A stretch of DNA of 59,722 nucleotides from Deltaproteobacteria bacterium (GTDB taxonomy: Bacteria > Desulfobacterota > Syntrophia > Syntrophales > Smithellaceae). Made by a program: the position numbers and the translations under genes. The stretch spans positions 1 through 59,722 of the forward strand of contig JAGVUJ010000213.1 of assembly GCA_019136325.1 (NCBI GenBank), read 5' to 3'. The notes beneath the pieces are model-generated. The model was not told the origin of the DNA and did no database searches. It was given only the letters and a program-made list of their open reading frames with translations. Shown in pieces: positions 25,624-33,844 of this stretch; position 1 is the stretch's first letter, and each line of letters opens with the position of its first letter.

Positions 25624-26634
25624 TTAAAAAATGCCATCCAGTATCGTTCCGCAGTGCGGGCATTTGCCGCCTTGCAGATTCGTACCGACGATTTTAAAGC
25701 CGTAACGCTCAATCAGAAGTTTGCCGCAGTGAAAACAACGGGTGTTCTCACCATCATCCCCGGGAACGTTGCCGCTGTATACATATTTCAATCCGGCTTC
25801 TCTGCCGATTTGCGCCGCGCGATGCAACGAATCAAGCGGGGTTATCGCCGCGTTCTGCATCTTGTATTGCGGATGGAAGCGGCTGATATGCCAGGGCGTT
25901 TCCCTGCCCAGCCCGGCTATAAATCTCGCAATGTCTTTCAACTCTTCGTCACTGTCATTGAGCGCCGGAATAAGCAGTGTGGTTATTTCCACCCAGATTC
26001 CCTTTTCTTTCATCTTTTTCAGGCTGTCCAGAACAGGATTTAATCTTGCGCCGCATTTCTTCCTGTAAAACTCATCGCGGAACGATTTCAAATCCACGTT
26101 GGCGGCGGACAGATACGGCGCTATTATTTCAATGGCTTCCAAGGTCATAAAACCATTAGTAACGAACAGGTTTTTCAAGCCGTTTTCCGCGGCAATTTTC
26201 GCAGTATCATAAGCCAACTCGAAAAAAACAGTCGGCTCGGTATAGGTGTAGGCAATCGTTTGAGAACCGCTTTCTTTTGCTTTTGCCACAACTTCCGCCG
26301 GCATAACATCTTCACCGGTAATCCTGCGCGTTGTCCGGGGCATCTGTGAAATGTCGTGGTTCTGGCAGAAATCACAGCTGAAATTACAGCCCACGGTGGC
26401 AATGGAATAGGATCTAGACGCAGGATGAACATGGAAAAAAGGTTTTTTTTCGATGGGATCAATACTTGCGGCAATCAGTGTTCCGTAGACCAGAGAATAC
26501 AGAACCCCTTCTCTATTTTCTCTCACACCGCAAATACCGGACCGGCCGCGATTAATAGTACAGCCGTGCGCGCAAAGATTGCAGCGGACCCGGCCTTCCT
26601 CAAGCGTTGAGTAAAGCATCGCTTCTTTAATCAT
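25624..26634 (-). CDS. amrS: radical SAM protein of the AmmeMemoRadiSam (AmrS/PflA-like) family
   Basis: A 336-residue radical SAM enzyme. The N-terminal cysteine motif (RCNLCAHGCTINRGRSGICGVREN) is typical of AmrS. The 4Fe-4S SAM-binding C-x3-C-x2-C is in GCNFSCDFCQNHDISQ (about 79-94). A C-terminal zinc-ribbon-like pair, CFHCG and CPHCG, closes the protein. The classical AmmeMemoRadiSam partners (Memo-like and AMMECR1-like) are not adjacent; the gene instead overlaps a methyltransferase by four bases, so the two are translationally coupled. The reaction is unknown. Confidence 0.88.
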   Translation of the reverse strand: MIKEAMLYSTLEEGRVRCNLCAHGCTINRGRSGICGVRENREGVLYSLVYGTLIAASIDPIEKKPFFHVHPASRSYSIATVGCNFSCDFCQNHDISQMPRTTRRITGEDVMPAEVVAKAKESGSQTIAYTYTEPTVFFELAYDTAKIAAENGLKNLFVTNGFMTLEAIEIIAPYLSAANVDLKSFRDEFYRKKCGARLNPVLDSLKKMKEKGIWVEITTLLIPALNDSDEELKDIARFIAGLGRETPWHISRFHPQYKMQNAAITPLDSLHRAAQIGREAGLKYVYSGNVPGDDGENTRCFHCGKLLIERYGFKIVGTNLQGGKCPHCGTILDGIF

Positions 26635-27413
26635 GGATTCGGCTGCCTCAACATATCCCGTACGGCTTCCGGAGCCGTATGGTTTGCTTTTGCCTTGAGT
26701 TGGAATGAATGCATAACCGGATTTTGCGCCGTCCGGTATATGTATTTCACCGGAAAAGTCAGGCCGACAAACGCACCGAAAGGATTGTTTCTCACCGGCA
26801 GCATTTCCTCCAGCTCTTCAAAAAAATCGTAAACAATTGCCGGGAAATAAATAACGCTTCCCCATTTGACGGAAGCCGGGCTGGTGGCATCCGCCACCAT
26901 GCTTTTGATTTCCGGAAGACTGTAAAGACGGACAGGAAGCGACAGAGGGAATCCGAACATTTTTTTCAGGCGTTGTCGGGTTCCCACAAAGGAGTACTTG
27001 TTTAAAAAGCCGATAAAAATTCGACTGCGGCAGACTCGCACAGCTTCTTCAATGATTTTTTGCGGATTGTCGGCAATTTCCAGAAAATTGATGATCGTAA
27101 CAATATCAAACTCATTATCGGAAAAAGGAAGATCCGTCGGTTCCGCCTGAATCAGCTCTGCCCGATCACCATGCTTTTGCCGGGCAACGTCCAGATTCTG
27201 TCCGGACGCATCAACGCCCGTTAAGGAACACCATTTTTCGCGAAATATCTGCAAATGATTGCCGGTACCGCAGCCTATATCCAGAAGTCTCTCCCCGGCC
27301 AGCGGCGTAACGAAATCCAGAACCAGGTCTTTTTGTCTGGAGAAAATGTAATCGTCTCTCGGTGTTTCTAATTTCTCGCCGGAAAATCCGGTCTTCTTTT
27401 GATCGAGAAACAT
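26631..27413 (-). CDS. class I SAM-dependent methyltransferase
   Basis: A 260-residue protein with the Rossmann SAM motif I LLDIGCGTGNHLQIF (about 42-56), motif II GVDASGQNL, and the acidic/post motif FDIVTIINFLEIADNP. The C-terminal half is hydrophobic-aromatic (FVGTRQRLKKMFGFPLSLPV) as in UbiE/BioC-like enzymes, but the substrate is not evident. It overlaps the AmrS-like gene by ATGA. An upstream gap of about 145 bases to moaA shows no clear promoter or structure. Methyltransferase-AmrS coupling suggests a joint small-molecule or protein modification (inference). Confidence 0.8.
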   Translation of the reverse strand: MFLDQKKTGFSGEKLETPRDDYIFSRQKDLVLDFVTPLAGERLLDIGCGTGNHLQIFREKWCSLTGVDASGQNLDVARQKHGDRAELIQAEPTDLPFSDNEFDIVTIINFLEIADNPQKIIEEAVRVCRSRIFIGFLNKYSFVGTRQRLKKMFGFPLSLPVRLYSLPEIKSMVADATSPASVKWGSVIYFPAIVYDFFEELEEMLPVRNNPFGAFVGLTFPVKYIYRTAQNPVMHSFQLKAKANHTAPEAVRDMLRQPNP

Positions 27414-27558
27414 TATACTCGCCCTGCTTAATTTATCACAACGGACATGCTGACGAATTTGTTGAAACCTTTACCCCGCATTATCATCCCGCATTTCTTT
27501 TCACAGGTGGAAAGCATCCTGATATCTCTTTGAAATATATCTTTTCGGATAATATTTT

Positions 27559-28551
27559 TCAACCGCCGATTTCCGACATATTCCGGGAACATTTTTTCAA
27601 ACTGTTATCGGTGCAGACCATATCATGTTGTTTCGGTTTTAACAAAACGGCGTCCCAAATGAGCTTTTCCAACTCAGCATCGCTGCAATTTTCCTTCAAA
27701 GCCGTCTTTAAATCCACTTCAGATTCATTGAGCAGGCAGGCCCTGAGTTTTCCGTCGGATGTGAGGCGCATACGGTTGCAGGTTGAACAAAAATGATCAC
27801 TGACCGGATTAATAAAACCAATTTCTCCACGTCCGCCTTTTATCTTGAATATTTTTGCCGGACCGTCCGATTTGTTTATTTTTTGTTTCACCGGTTCGAG
27901 TTCATAGCGACGTCTGATTTTTTCGATCAACTGCGACGCCGGAATATAATCCTGACCGTAATCAAGATGTGTTTTCCCGACCGGCATCAGTTCAATGAAC
28001 CGCACCTGGAAAGGCTTCTCCTCCGCCAAACGGACAAAATCCAGAGCCTCATCGTCATTGAAACCTTTGATGGCCACCGTATTGATCTTGATCGGTGAAA
28101 AACCGATTTCCTCCGCTCGGGCAATTCCACGCAAAACATCATCCAGATTGCCTCCCCGGGTAATCTGAAAATATTTATCCTTGTTCAGAGAATCCAGACT
28201 GACATTAATGCGGTTGATTCCGGCATCATAAATTTCCCGGGCAAATGCCGTCAGTAAAATTCCGTTCGTCGTCAGGCTGATATCTTTCAATCCCTCGATG
28301 TTTTTCAGCGCAGCAATAAATTCAACAAACCCCCGGCGGACAAGCGGCTCTCCTCCTGTCACCCGCACTTTGATCAAACCCATTTTTACCGCCACGGAAA
28401 TGACACGGAGCATTTCCTCATAGCGCAAAATATCCTCATGCCCCTGCAGGGAAATTCCTTCCTTGGGACGGCAGTATATGCAGCGCAGATTGCATCTGTC
28501 GGTAATGGAGACACGCAAATAATTTATTTCTCGACTGTATTTATCAAGCAT
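27559..28551 (-). CDS. moaA: GTP 3',8-cyclase
   Basis: A 330-residue radical SAM enzyme for the first step of molybdopterin (Moco) synthesis. The N-terminal cluster motif is SITDRCNLRCIYCRPKEG (about 16-33), followed by KVRVTGGEPLVRRGF. The C-terminal second cluster is FCSTCNRMRLTSDGKLRACL, and the chain ends NMSEIGG, matching the conserved GG-type end of MoaA. Length is normal. The remaining Moco genes are not in the window. It is divergent from greA and shares a 172-base intergenic region with it. Confidence 0.97.
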   Translation of the reverse strand: MLDKYSREINYLRVSITDRCNLRCIYCRPKEGISLQGHEDILRYEEMLRVISVAVKMGLIKVRVTGGEPLVRRGFVEFIAALKNIEGLKDISLTTNGILLTAFAREIYDAGINRINVSLDSLNKDKYFQITRGGNLDDVLRGIARAEEIGFSPIKINTVAIKGFNDDEALDFVRLAEEKPFQVRFIELMPVGKTHLDYGQDYIPASQLIEKIRRRYELEPVKQKINKSDGPAKIFKIKGGRGEIGFINPVSDHFCSTCNRMRLTSDGKLRACLLNESEVDLKTALKENCSDAELEKLIWDAVLLKPKQHDMVCTDNSLKKCSRNMSEIGG

Positions 28552-28625
28552 AATCGTATTTCAACCTTATTTTTTCATTGTGCCTTAAATAGCATAATTA
28601 TCCGGTCAACGCCATTAAATGTTCC

Positions 28626-28654
28626 TTGACAGGCTTTTTATTCTCTATTAAACA
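28626..28654 (+). promoter_or_regulatory. promoter of greA
   Basis: TTGACA (28626-28631), 17-base spacer, TAAACA (28649-28654). The -35 box is perfect, the -10 weak; the same pair TTGACA/TAAACA (18-base spacer) recurs upstream of the lytic transglycosylase gene at about 31189. It lies about 70 bases before the greA start codon. Confidence 0.45.
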
Positions 28655-28723
28655 CAACAAAGTATTCTCCTGCCCGTTGTTGAATAAATCACGCCAGGAA
28701 TAGCAAAACAATCCGGAGTTACC

Positions 28724-29203
28724 ATGGAAAAAGTGCCGATTACAAAAGCTGGTTTTGAAAAACTTAAAAAAGATCTCGAGACATTGAAAAACGTGTCTAT
28801 TCCCGAAAATGTTCGCGATATTGAAGTTGCGCGTGCGCACGGCGATATCTCCGAAAACGCCGAATATTCCGCCGCCAAGGAAAGACAATCTTTTCTCTAC
28901 GGGAAAATGCAGGAATTGGAAAATCAGCTGGCCACGTCCAACATCATTAATTTAAAAGGATTAAATACAAGCAAAGTCGTATTCGGCTGTTACGTCAGCC
29001 TGGAAGATATCGACAGCGGCGAGGAAATAAAATTCCAGTTGCTCGGTCCTTATGAATCCGACATCAGCCAGAATAAAATTTCCGTAACGTCGCCTATCGG
29101 ACGGGCTCTGATCGGCAAAAACATCGGCTCTGAAATTTGCGTGCAGACCCCCGGCGGCACGCGTAATCTGGAAGTTATCGATATTTCCGTGGGAGAAGAA
29201 TAA
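28724..29203 (+). CDS. greA: transcription elongation factor GreA
   Basis: A 159-residue cleavage factor. The N-terminal coiled coil (PITKAGFEKLKKDLETLKNV ... ENVRDIEVARAHGDISENAEYSAAKE) carries the conserved acidic tip Asp and Glu (DISENAEY) that reach the RNA polymerase active site. The C-terminal FKBP-like domain ends PIGRALIGKNIGSEICVQTP and GTRNLEVIDI. It rescues backtracked polymerase. CCGGAG lies 6 bases before the ATG. It is convergent with queG, ten bases apart, with no visible terminator between. Confidence 0.97.
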   Translation: MEKVPITKAGFEKLKKDLETLKNVSIPENVRDIEVARAHGDISENAEYSAAKERQSFLYGKMQELENQLATSNIINLKGLNTSKVVFGCYVSLEDIDSGEEIKFQLLGPYESDISQNKISVTSPIGRALIGKNIGSEICVQTPGGTRNLEVIDISVGEE

Positions 29204-29213
29204 TTTTTCTCAT

Positions 29214-30344
29214 TTAACCTTTTGCGGAAGCCAATGCCACGGCGTGTTCAATTTCTTCTCTGACAGCACCCTTACCATCTTTTAAAATCTGTCTGAGCTC
29301 TTCCAGGGCTTCCGGACTGCCGATGCGCCCCAGCGCCCAGACCGCCATGCATTGTACGCGTTCGTCGGAATTCTCCCGGAAAGCCCGGATAAGATCAGCA
29401 ACGTAAGCCGGATGGAGGCTGTTACCCATCGCGCGGGCGACGTTCATTTTCCAGCGCCAGATATCATCAGCAGACATATAAAACATATGCGGCCATATTT
29501 TCTTTTCAAAATAGACTTTATCCATATGCAAAAGACGGGGAAGACTGAAATCGGCAGCTTTCGCCAGGACACGAGGGTTGAACGGCTTTTCCGCCACCAT
29601 CCAGGGCGTGTTGCGGGGGCAAACATTTTGACAACGGTCGCATCCGTAAACATACAGGCCCATGGGCTCGCGAAGCTTAAGCGGAGTCAGTCCTTCGCCG
29701 TAATATGTTAAAAAAGAAATGCATCGTTGCGGATCAATTTTTCCGCCTCTCTGGAGAGCGCGGGTCGGACAGGCTGCCACGCAGGCGTTACGGCACCAGT
29801 CCGGACAACCCACGGCAACGGACGGTTCATCCGGCAAAAAGTCATGATCCACAACCAGAGCCACGGGCAAGACAAACGAACTCCCGCGAGCGACGCGTCG
29901 CGCGTAAAAGACACAATTATTACCGAATGTTCCCAGTCCGGCACGGGCGGCCGACAAACGGTGCGGCAGATTGAAAGGCACCTTGGAGTCTATACCGTGC
30001 GTCTGCAAAAATTTCCTGAAGGTCTTTATTTTCAACGCCAGACCGTCTTTGGTCACCCGGTCATCATCAAGATAGCATCGGCCAAAATGACGCTCCATCG
30101 GTTGAGAAAAAGATTCTTCAAAATAAGATTCCAGCACAACGATAATGGATTTCGCTCCTTGAAGGATATTTTGCGGATCGGTACCCGCGAGCAAGCCCAA
30201 CCCGATCGTTTCAGCCCAGCCGTATTCTTTCTGATGTTTCAGCAGGTATTCCTTTTGCGACGTGAAAGGTTCCGCGGACGTGAAACCGATGTCGGCAAAT
30301 TGCAGACGTTTAGCTTCCTGAATGATTTCCTGTTTGCTCAACAT
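29214..30344 (-). CDS. queG: epoxyqueuosine reductase QueG
   Basis: A 376-residue cobalamin-dependent Fe-S enzyme for the last step of tRNA queuosine synthesis. The B12/substrate domain (about 1-180) has LPHRLSAARAGLGTFGNN. Two 4Fe-4S motifs follow: CRNACVAACPTRAL and GCDRCQNVCPRNTPW. A C-terminal HEAT-like repeat (VQCMAVWALGRIGSPEALEE) completes the protein. Use of this enzyme implies cobalamin is available. Its start overlaps the end of the upstream ATPase gene by seven bases, so translation is probably coupled. Confidence 0.95.
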   Translation of the reverse strand: MLSKQEIIQEAKRLQFADIGFTSAEPFTSQKEYLLKHQKEYGWAETIGLGLLAGTDPQNILQGAKSIIVVLESYFEESFSQPMERHFGRCYLDDDRVTKDGLALKIKTFRKFLQTHGIDSKVPFNLPHRLSAARAGLGTFGNNCVFYARRVARGSSFVLPVALVVDHDFLPDEPSVAVGCPDWCRNACVAACPTRALQRGGKIDPQRCISFLTYYGEGLTPLKLREPMGLYVYGCDRCQNVCPRNTPWMVAEKPFNPRVLAKAADFSLPRLLHMDKVYFEKKIWPHMFYMSADDIWRWKMNVARAMGNSLHPAYVADLIRAFRENSDERVQCMAVWALGRIGSPEALEELRQILKDGKGAVREEIEHAVALASAKG

Positions 30345-31072
30345 TTTTCTTCCTCTTCTTGCTTCAGATATTTATTTCTATTCAGCATAAAATCTTTATA
30401 AATGCGGTAATGCTCGGTTTGTTCGTACAAAATTTTCCGCAGCGGCGAACTGTCAAAGCTGTAGATTGTCGCCTTTGGACAGGCCAGCAGAAGTGGCGAA
30501 TGGGTGGCAATGATGAACTGCGCATGTCCTGCGGCGCTCATCGTTTGCACAATATCCAGAAACTCCATCTGCGAACGCGGTGAAAGGGCCGTCTCCGGCT
30601 CATCGAGTAAATAGAGTCCTTTTATCCGGTAACGGCTGCGGAAAAAAGACATCAGCGATTGTCCGTGGGACTGGGTGGTCAGGGATTTTCCACCGAAATA
30701 ATTCAACTGCCCTCGATCCGCCGCCGCCCATTCGTCCAGACGTTCGGCAAAGTACTGAAACCCCTTTGAGCCGAAAAACGATCCGGGCACACAGCCATCG
30801 ACCCAGCGCACAGATATATACTGGTGAAATTTATCTTCGTAAGGATTGCAGTCCGGTCCGATCCTTTGTGTATTATGCCAGATATGAATATTGCAGGCGG
30901 CAGCCAGAGCTTCAAGCAGCGTTGATTTCCCCGTGCCGTTCTCCCCGACAAACAACGTAACGGGTACGTCCAGCATTAATTGCTGTGTTTCCCGAAAAAG
31001 CGGCAAGTTGAACGGATAGTAATCTTTTGTCGGATATTTTAAGGAATGAAATGTTACGCCTTTTAGATGCAT
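30338..31072 (-). CDS. predicted AAA/ABC-type ATPase (COG3910-like)
   Basis: A 244-residue stand-alone ATPase. Walker A is GENGTGKSTLLEALAAAC (about 44-61); the ABC-like Q/signature stretch is TTQSHGQSLMSFF; Walker B and the catalytic Glu are GLYLLDEPETALSPRSQ; the switch His is FIIATHSPLLL. This is the small SMC/ABC-like ATPase class found alone or with nucleases, and its biological role is unknown. It has a promoter upstream and overlaps queG by seven bases. An anti-phage role is sometimes suggested for related proteins, but no effector partner is next to it here. Confidence 0.82.
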   Translation of the reverse strand: MHLKGVTFHSLKYPTKDYYPFNLPLFRETQQLMLDVPVTLFVGENGTGKSTLLEALAAACNIHIWHNTQRIGPDCNPYEDKFHQYISVRWVDGCVPGSFFGSKGFQYFAERLDEWAAADRGQLNYFGGKSLTTQSHGQSLMSFFRSRYRIKGLYLLDEPETALSPRSQMEFLDIVQTMSAAGHAQFIIATHSPLLLACPKATIYSFDSSPLRKILYEQTEHYRIYKDFMLNRNKYLKQEEEEKC

Positions 31073-31105
31073 GGTTCAGTTCCACGGTGACAATCAGTTT
31101 AAAAT

Positions 31106-31134
31106 TTTATACCCTAACCTTAACACGATTACAA
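31106..31134 (-). promoter_or_regulatory. promoter of the ATPase-queG unit
   Basis: Minus strand TTGTAA (31134-31129), 17-base spacer, TATAAA (31111-31106), located 34 bases before the ATPase ATG. It lies in a divergent gap of about 190 bases shared with the lytic transglycosylase gene. Confidence 0.5.
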
Positions 31135-31261
31135 GAAAGCATGTTTAAAAAATAACTCCGCCATGTTGCCCGAAAAGATTTGACAATGCCGCTGATTATC
31201 GAGTAAACATTTCACAGATATATAATTCAGGAATTAAATAATCAGCAGTGAGTCACATAAA

Positions 31262-32104
31262 ATGAATTTGAAATTATCGCTTATTACCGTTTCTATAGTT
31301 TTTCTTTTCATCGGCTGTGCATCCGAAAACGTCCGGATCAAGAACCTTCCCGAATCGGTGATCCAGCTCAGGATTCTTGAATTAAAACATCAACTGGCGG
31401 CCAACGGCGTACCCGGGGAATGGTTTGACGATCAGATCGATCATTATGCTTTCCGGCTCCATCCCGACATGGATCATTATTTCAGAAAATCGGCGGAGAA
31501 GCAAACGGATCGCGATAAAAAACGGACGGTTGAATGGTACTTTGCCCGGCTGGGTGTCGATGCCAAAATCAAAAAAGGGAAGCCGTTTATTGAGGATCAT
31601 TTCAACGTTCTGGAGCGCGCGGAAACAAAACACGGAATTCACAAGGAATTGATTGCGGCCATCATCGGCATGGAAACCAATTTTGCCGAGCGTCGTTATC
31701 GCGGAAAATTTTACGCTTTCAATTCCCTGGTGTCCCAATACATTTTTGCCGATCGGAAGAAATTTGCCGTGCGTGAAATTACAGCCCTTTACAGGTTTTC
31801 ACGAAAGACCGACCAGTCGCCATGGTATTTCAAAAGTTCATACGCCGGCGCCATCGGTTGGGGGCAGTTCATCCCCTCGTCGCTGCTGTTCTTTTTTGTT
31901 GACGAGCATGGCGCCAATGACGATATTGATCCGTTTTCCATAGAAGACACCATCTTCAGTATCGAAAACTATCTTCACCGGAACGGCCTCTCCGGAGGAA
32001 ACATGAACAACCGCAACAGCAGATACAGAGCGGTTTATGCATACAATCACAGCGACGCCTACGTGCAGGCGGTGCTTCATATTTATGATGGATTGAGAGA
32101 TTAA
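31262..32104 (+). CDS. lytic murein transglycosylase, MltB-like lipoprotein
   Basis: A 280-residue envelope enzyme. The signal has a lipobox (SIVFLFIGC at about 11-19). The SLT_2/MltB domain shows the catalytic Glu in AAIIGMETNFAERRYRG (about 136-152), then SSYAGAIGWGQFIPSS (about 198-213) and a C-terminal YAYNHSDAYVQAVL. It cleaves peptidoglycan glycan strands forming 1,6-anhydro ends. It is somewhat shorter than Escherichia MltB. TTGACA occurs about 75 bases upstream. It is convergent with the LapA-domain gene. Confidence 0.88.
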   Translation: MNLKLSLITVSIVFLFIGCASENVRIKNLPESVIQLRILELKHQLAANGVPGEWFDDQIDHYAFRLHPDMDHYFRKSAEKQTDRDKKRTVEWYFARLGVDAKIKKGKPFIEDHFNVLERAETKHGIHKELIAAIIGMETNFAERRYRGKFYAFNSLVSQYIFADRKKFAVREITALYRFSRKTDQSPWYFKSSYAGAIGWGQFIPSSLLFFFVDEHGANDDIDPFSIEDTIFSIENYLHRNGLSGGNMNNRNSRYRAVYAYNHSDAYVQAVLHIYDGLRD

Positions 32105-32164
32105 CCGGCCGGCCACCCGTCAAAAATTATCCGTCACACCGTTAAGATTAATTCGGGACATCTT

Positions 32165-32374
32165 TCAATGCCTCTTCCGATTGCTGTATGCAATATAACT
32201 GTGCAGGAACCAGCCGATCATAAAACCGATAAACACGGAAAAAAACAAAAGAACCGCCCGCGACATGGACATGGCCCAGAATAAAAAATGAACGGTTACC
32301 ACCTCCATATTCTGAGCCAGGAATATCAGAACGATAAAGGCAAGCATTGCAATCAGTCCGATTTTATAATTCAT
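32165..32374 (-). CDS. LapA-domain (DUF1049) small inner-membrane protein
   Basis: A 69-residue protein with two membrane helices (IGLIAMLAFIVLIFLAQN and VLLFFSVFIGFMIGWFLHS) separated by a short loop containing VVTVHFLFW. This is the LapA/DUF1049 pattern. In Escherichia coli LapA works with LapB to control LpxC and so LPS synthesis. The gene follows the sigma-54 regulator by 41 bases with AGGAGG before the ATG. No LapB-like TPR gene is adjacent. Its place downstream of lptD and the two-component genes hints at an LPS-related unit (inference). Confidence 0.82.
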   Translation of the reverse strand: MNYKIGLIAMLAFIVLIFLAQNMEVVTVHFLFWAMSMSRAVLLFFSVFIGFMIGWFLHSYIAYSNRKRH

Positions 32375-32415
32375 TCTCTTCCTCCTGTTATCTGAACGAA
32401 AAAAGCATGAGGTTT

Positions 32416-33789
32416 CTATTTTGGCTCTTTGCGCAGATTATATTTAATCATTTTTAACTGCAGTCCTTTGCGGCTCAATCCCATTTTTTTCGCCGCCTGG
32501 GTGATATTTCCGCCGGATTCCTCAAGACACGTGATGATCACCTGCCGCTCGACATTTCCCACCTGATCCCGCACATAGGCTTTGAAAGGCATCTTGCCGT
32601 CATCGGCTGCTTTGGTTTGACACTCAGCGGCGGAAACTCTAAATTCATCGGGAATTTCCCGGGATGTAATCTGTTTATTCTCCGCCAAAAGTATCATTCT
32701 CTCGATGAGATTTTCCAGTTCGCGGATATTGCCCGGCCATCCATGGTGTAAAAGTATCTCTCTGCCCTCGTCGCTCATTCCCACCGAAAGCCCTAATTTT
32801 TTGTTAAATTTCTCCAGAAAATAATCGATCAGGGGCGGGATGTCTTCTTTCCTCTCCCGCAGCGGCGGAATATCAATGGGAAAAACATTAAGGCGATAAT
32901 ATAAATCTTCCCGAAAATTTCCCGCCTGCACCTGTCGGGAAAGATTCTGATTTGTTGCAGCGATGATTCGCACATCCACCTTAATGGTGCGTAATCCGCC
33001 AACCCGCTCAAACGCCTGTTCCTGAAGCACACGCAACAATTTCACCTGCATTTCACGCGGGATTTCAGCCACTTCATCAAGAAAAAGCGTGCCCTTGTGC
33101 GCCAGTTCAAATTTACCCGGTTTGGTCACAGCAGCGCCCGTATAGGCTCCTTTTTCATAACCGAACAGCTCACTTTCCATCAGCGTTTCCGCAATAGCGG
33201 CGCAATTGATTTTAATCAGCGGATTCTTTTTACGCGGGGAATTATAATGAATCGCGTCGGCGACCAGTTCCTTGCCCGTTCCCGTTTCTCCGGTGATCAT
33301 CACCGTCGTCGTGGTCGGAGCCACCCGTTTAATGGCTTCAAATATCTCCATGATTCTGGGGCTTGTGCCAATGATCCCCAGACGATCGATCTCCGAGGGC
33401 GTCAAAAACAATTCATTTTCTTTCAGCGTGCGTGTCTTGACCGCTTTGGAAATAATATTTTTCAAATCATCAAGATCAAAAGGCTTGGTGATGTAATCAA
33501 AAGCGCCTTTCTTCAGGGCTTCCACCGCGGTGGCAATCGTACCATGTGCGGTAATCATAATCACGGGTATTTCCGGATGCCGTTCGGCAATACAGGACAG
33601 CAGCGCCATGCCGTCAATATCCGGCATCTTCAAGTCGGTGATCACCACGGCAAAGCGGTTCGATTGGAGAACCTGCAGGGCTTCGCGGCCGTTGGAAGCA
33701 GACGACACGTCAAAGCCTTCCTTTTTCAACATGGCGGACAAAACCAGCCGCATATTCAGTTCATCGTCGACGATCAAAATCTTTTTCAT
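32416..33789 (-). CDS. sigma-54-dependent response regulator (NtrC family)
   Basis: A 457-residue activator. The receiver domain (1-120) has the acidic pocket ILIVDDE, the phospho-Asp in VVITDLKMPD (about residue 52) and MITAHG, KPFD with Thr and Lys. The AAA+ domain (about 140-375) has Walker A GETGTGKELVADAI, the sigma-54-binding loop as GAYTGA, and Walker B GTLFLDEVAE. A Fis-type HTH (NITQAAKKMGLSRKGLQLKM) ends the protein. It follows the histidine kinase by 55 bases, so it is that kinase's cognate partner. Target promoters are not identifiable here. Confidence 0.95.
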   Translation of the reverse strand: MKKILIVDDELNMRLVLSAMLKKEGFDVSSASNGREALQVLQSNRFAVVITDLKMPDIDGMALLSCIAERHPEIPVIMITAHGTIATAVEALKKGAFDYITKPFDLDDLKNIISKAVKTRTLKENELFLTPSEIDRLGIIGTSPRIMEIFEAIKRVAPTTTTVMITGETGTGKELVADAIHYNSPRKKNPLIKINCAAIAETLMESELFGYEKGAYTGAAVTKPGKFELAHKGTLFLDEVAEIPREMQVKLLRVLQEQAFERVGGLRTIKVDVRIIAATNQNLSRQVQAGNFREDLYYRLNVFPIDIPPLRERKEDIPPLIDYFLEKFNKKLGLSVGMSDEGREILLHHGWPGNIRELENLIERMILLAENKQITSREIPDEFRVSAAECQTKAADDGKMPFKAYVRDQVGNVERQVIITCLEESGGNITQAAKKMGLSRKGLQLKMIKYNLRKEPK

Positions 33790-33844
33790 AGGCGTTCAGA
33801 TATTACGCTTTGAAACTTTTATCAAGTCTGATTGTCACCGGTCG

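Noticed and set aside
27362..27796. A 144-codon plus-strand frame over the methyltransferase-moaA gap
   Set aside because: Most of it is antisense to the methyltransferase start and moaA end. The middle has a few His-rich residues but no ribosome-binding site or family match.
30338..31072. The ATPase as part of an anti-phage defence system
   Set aside because: No effector gene is adjacent; the gene is coupled to queG, a tRNA-modification gene, so defence is not supported.
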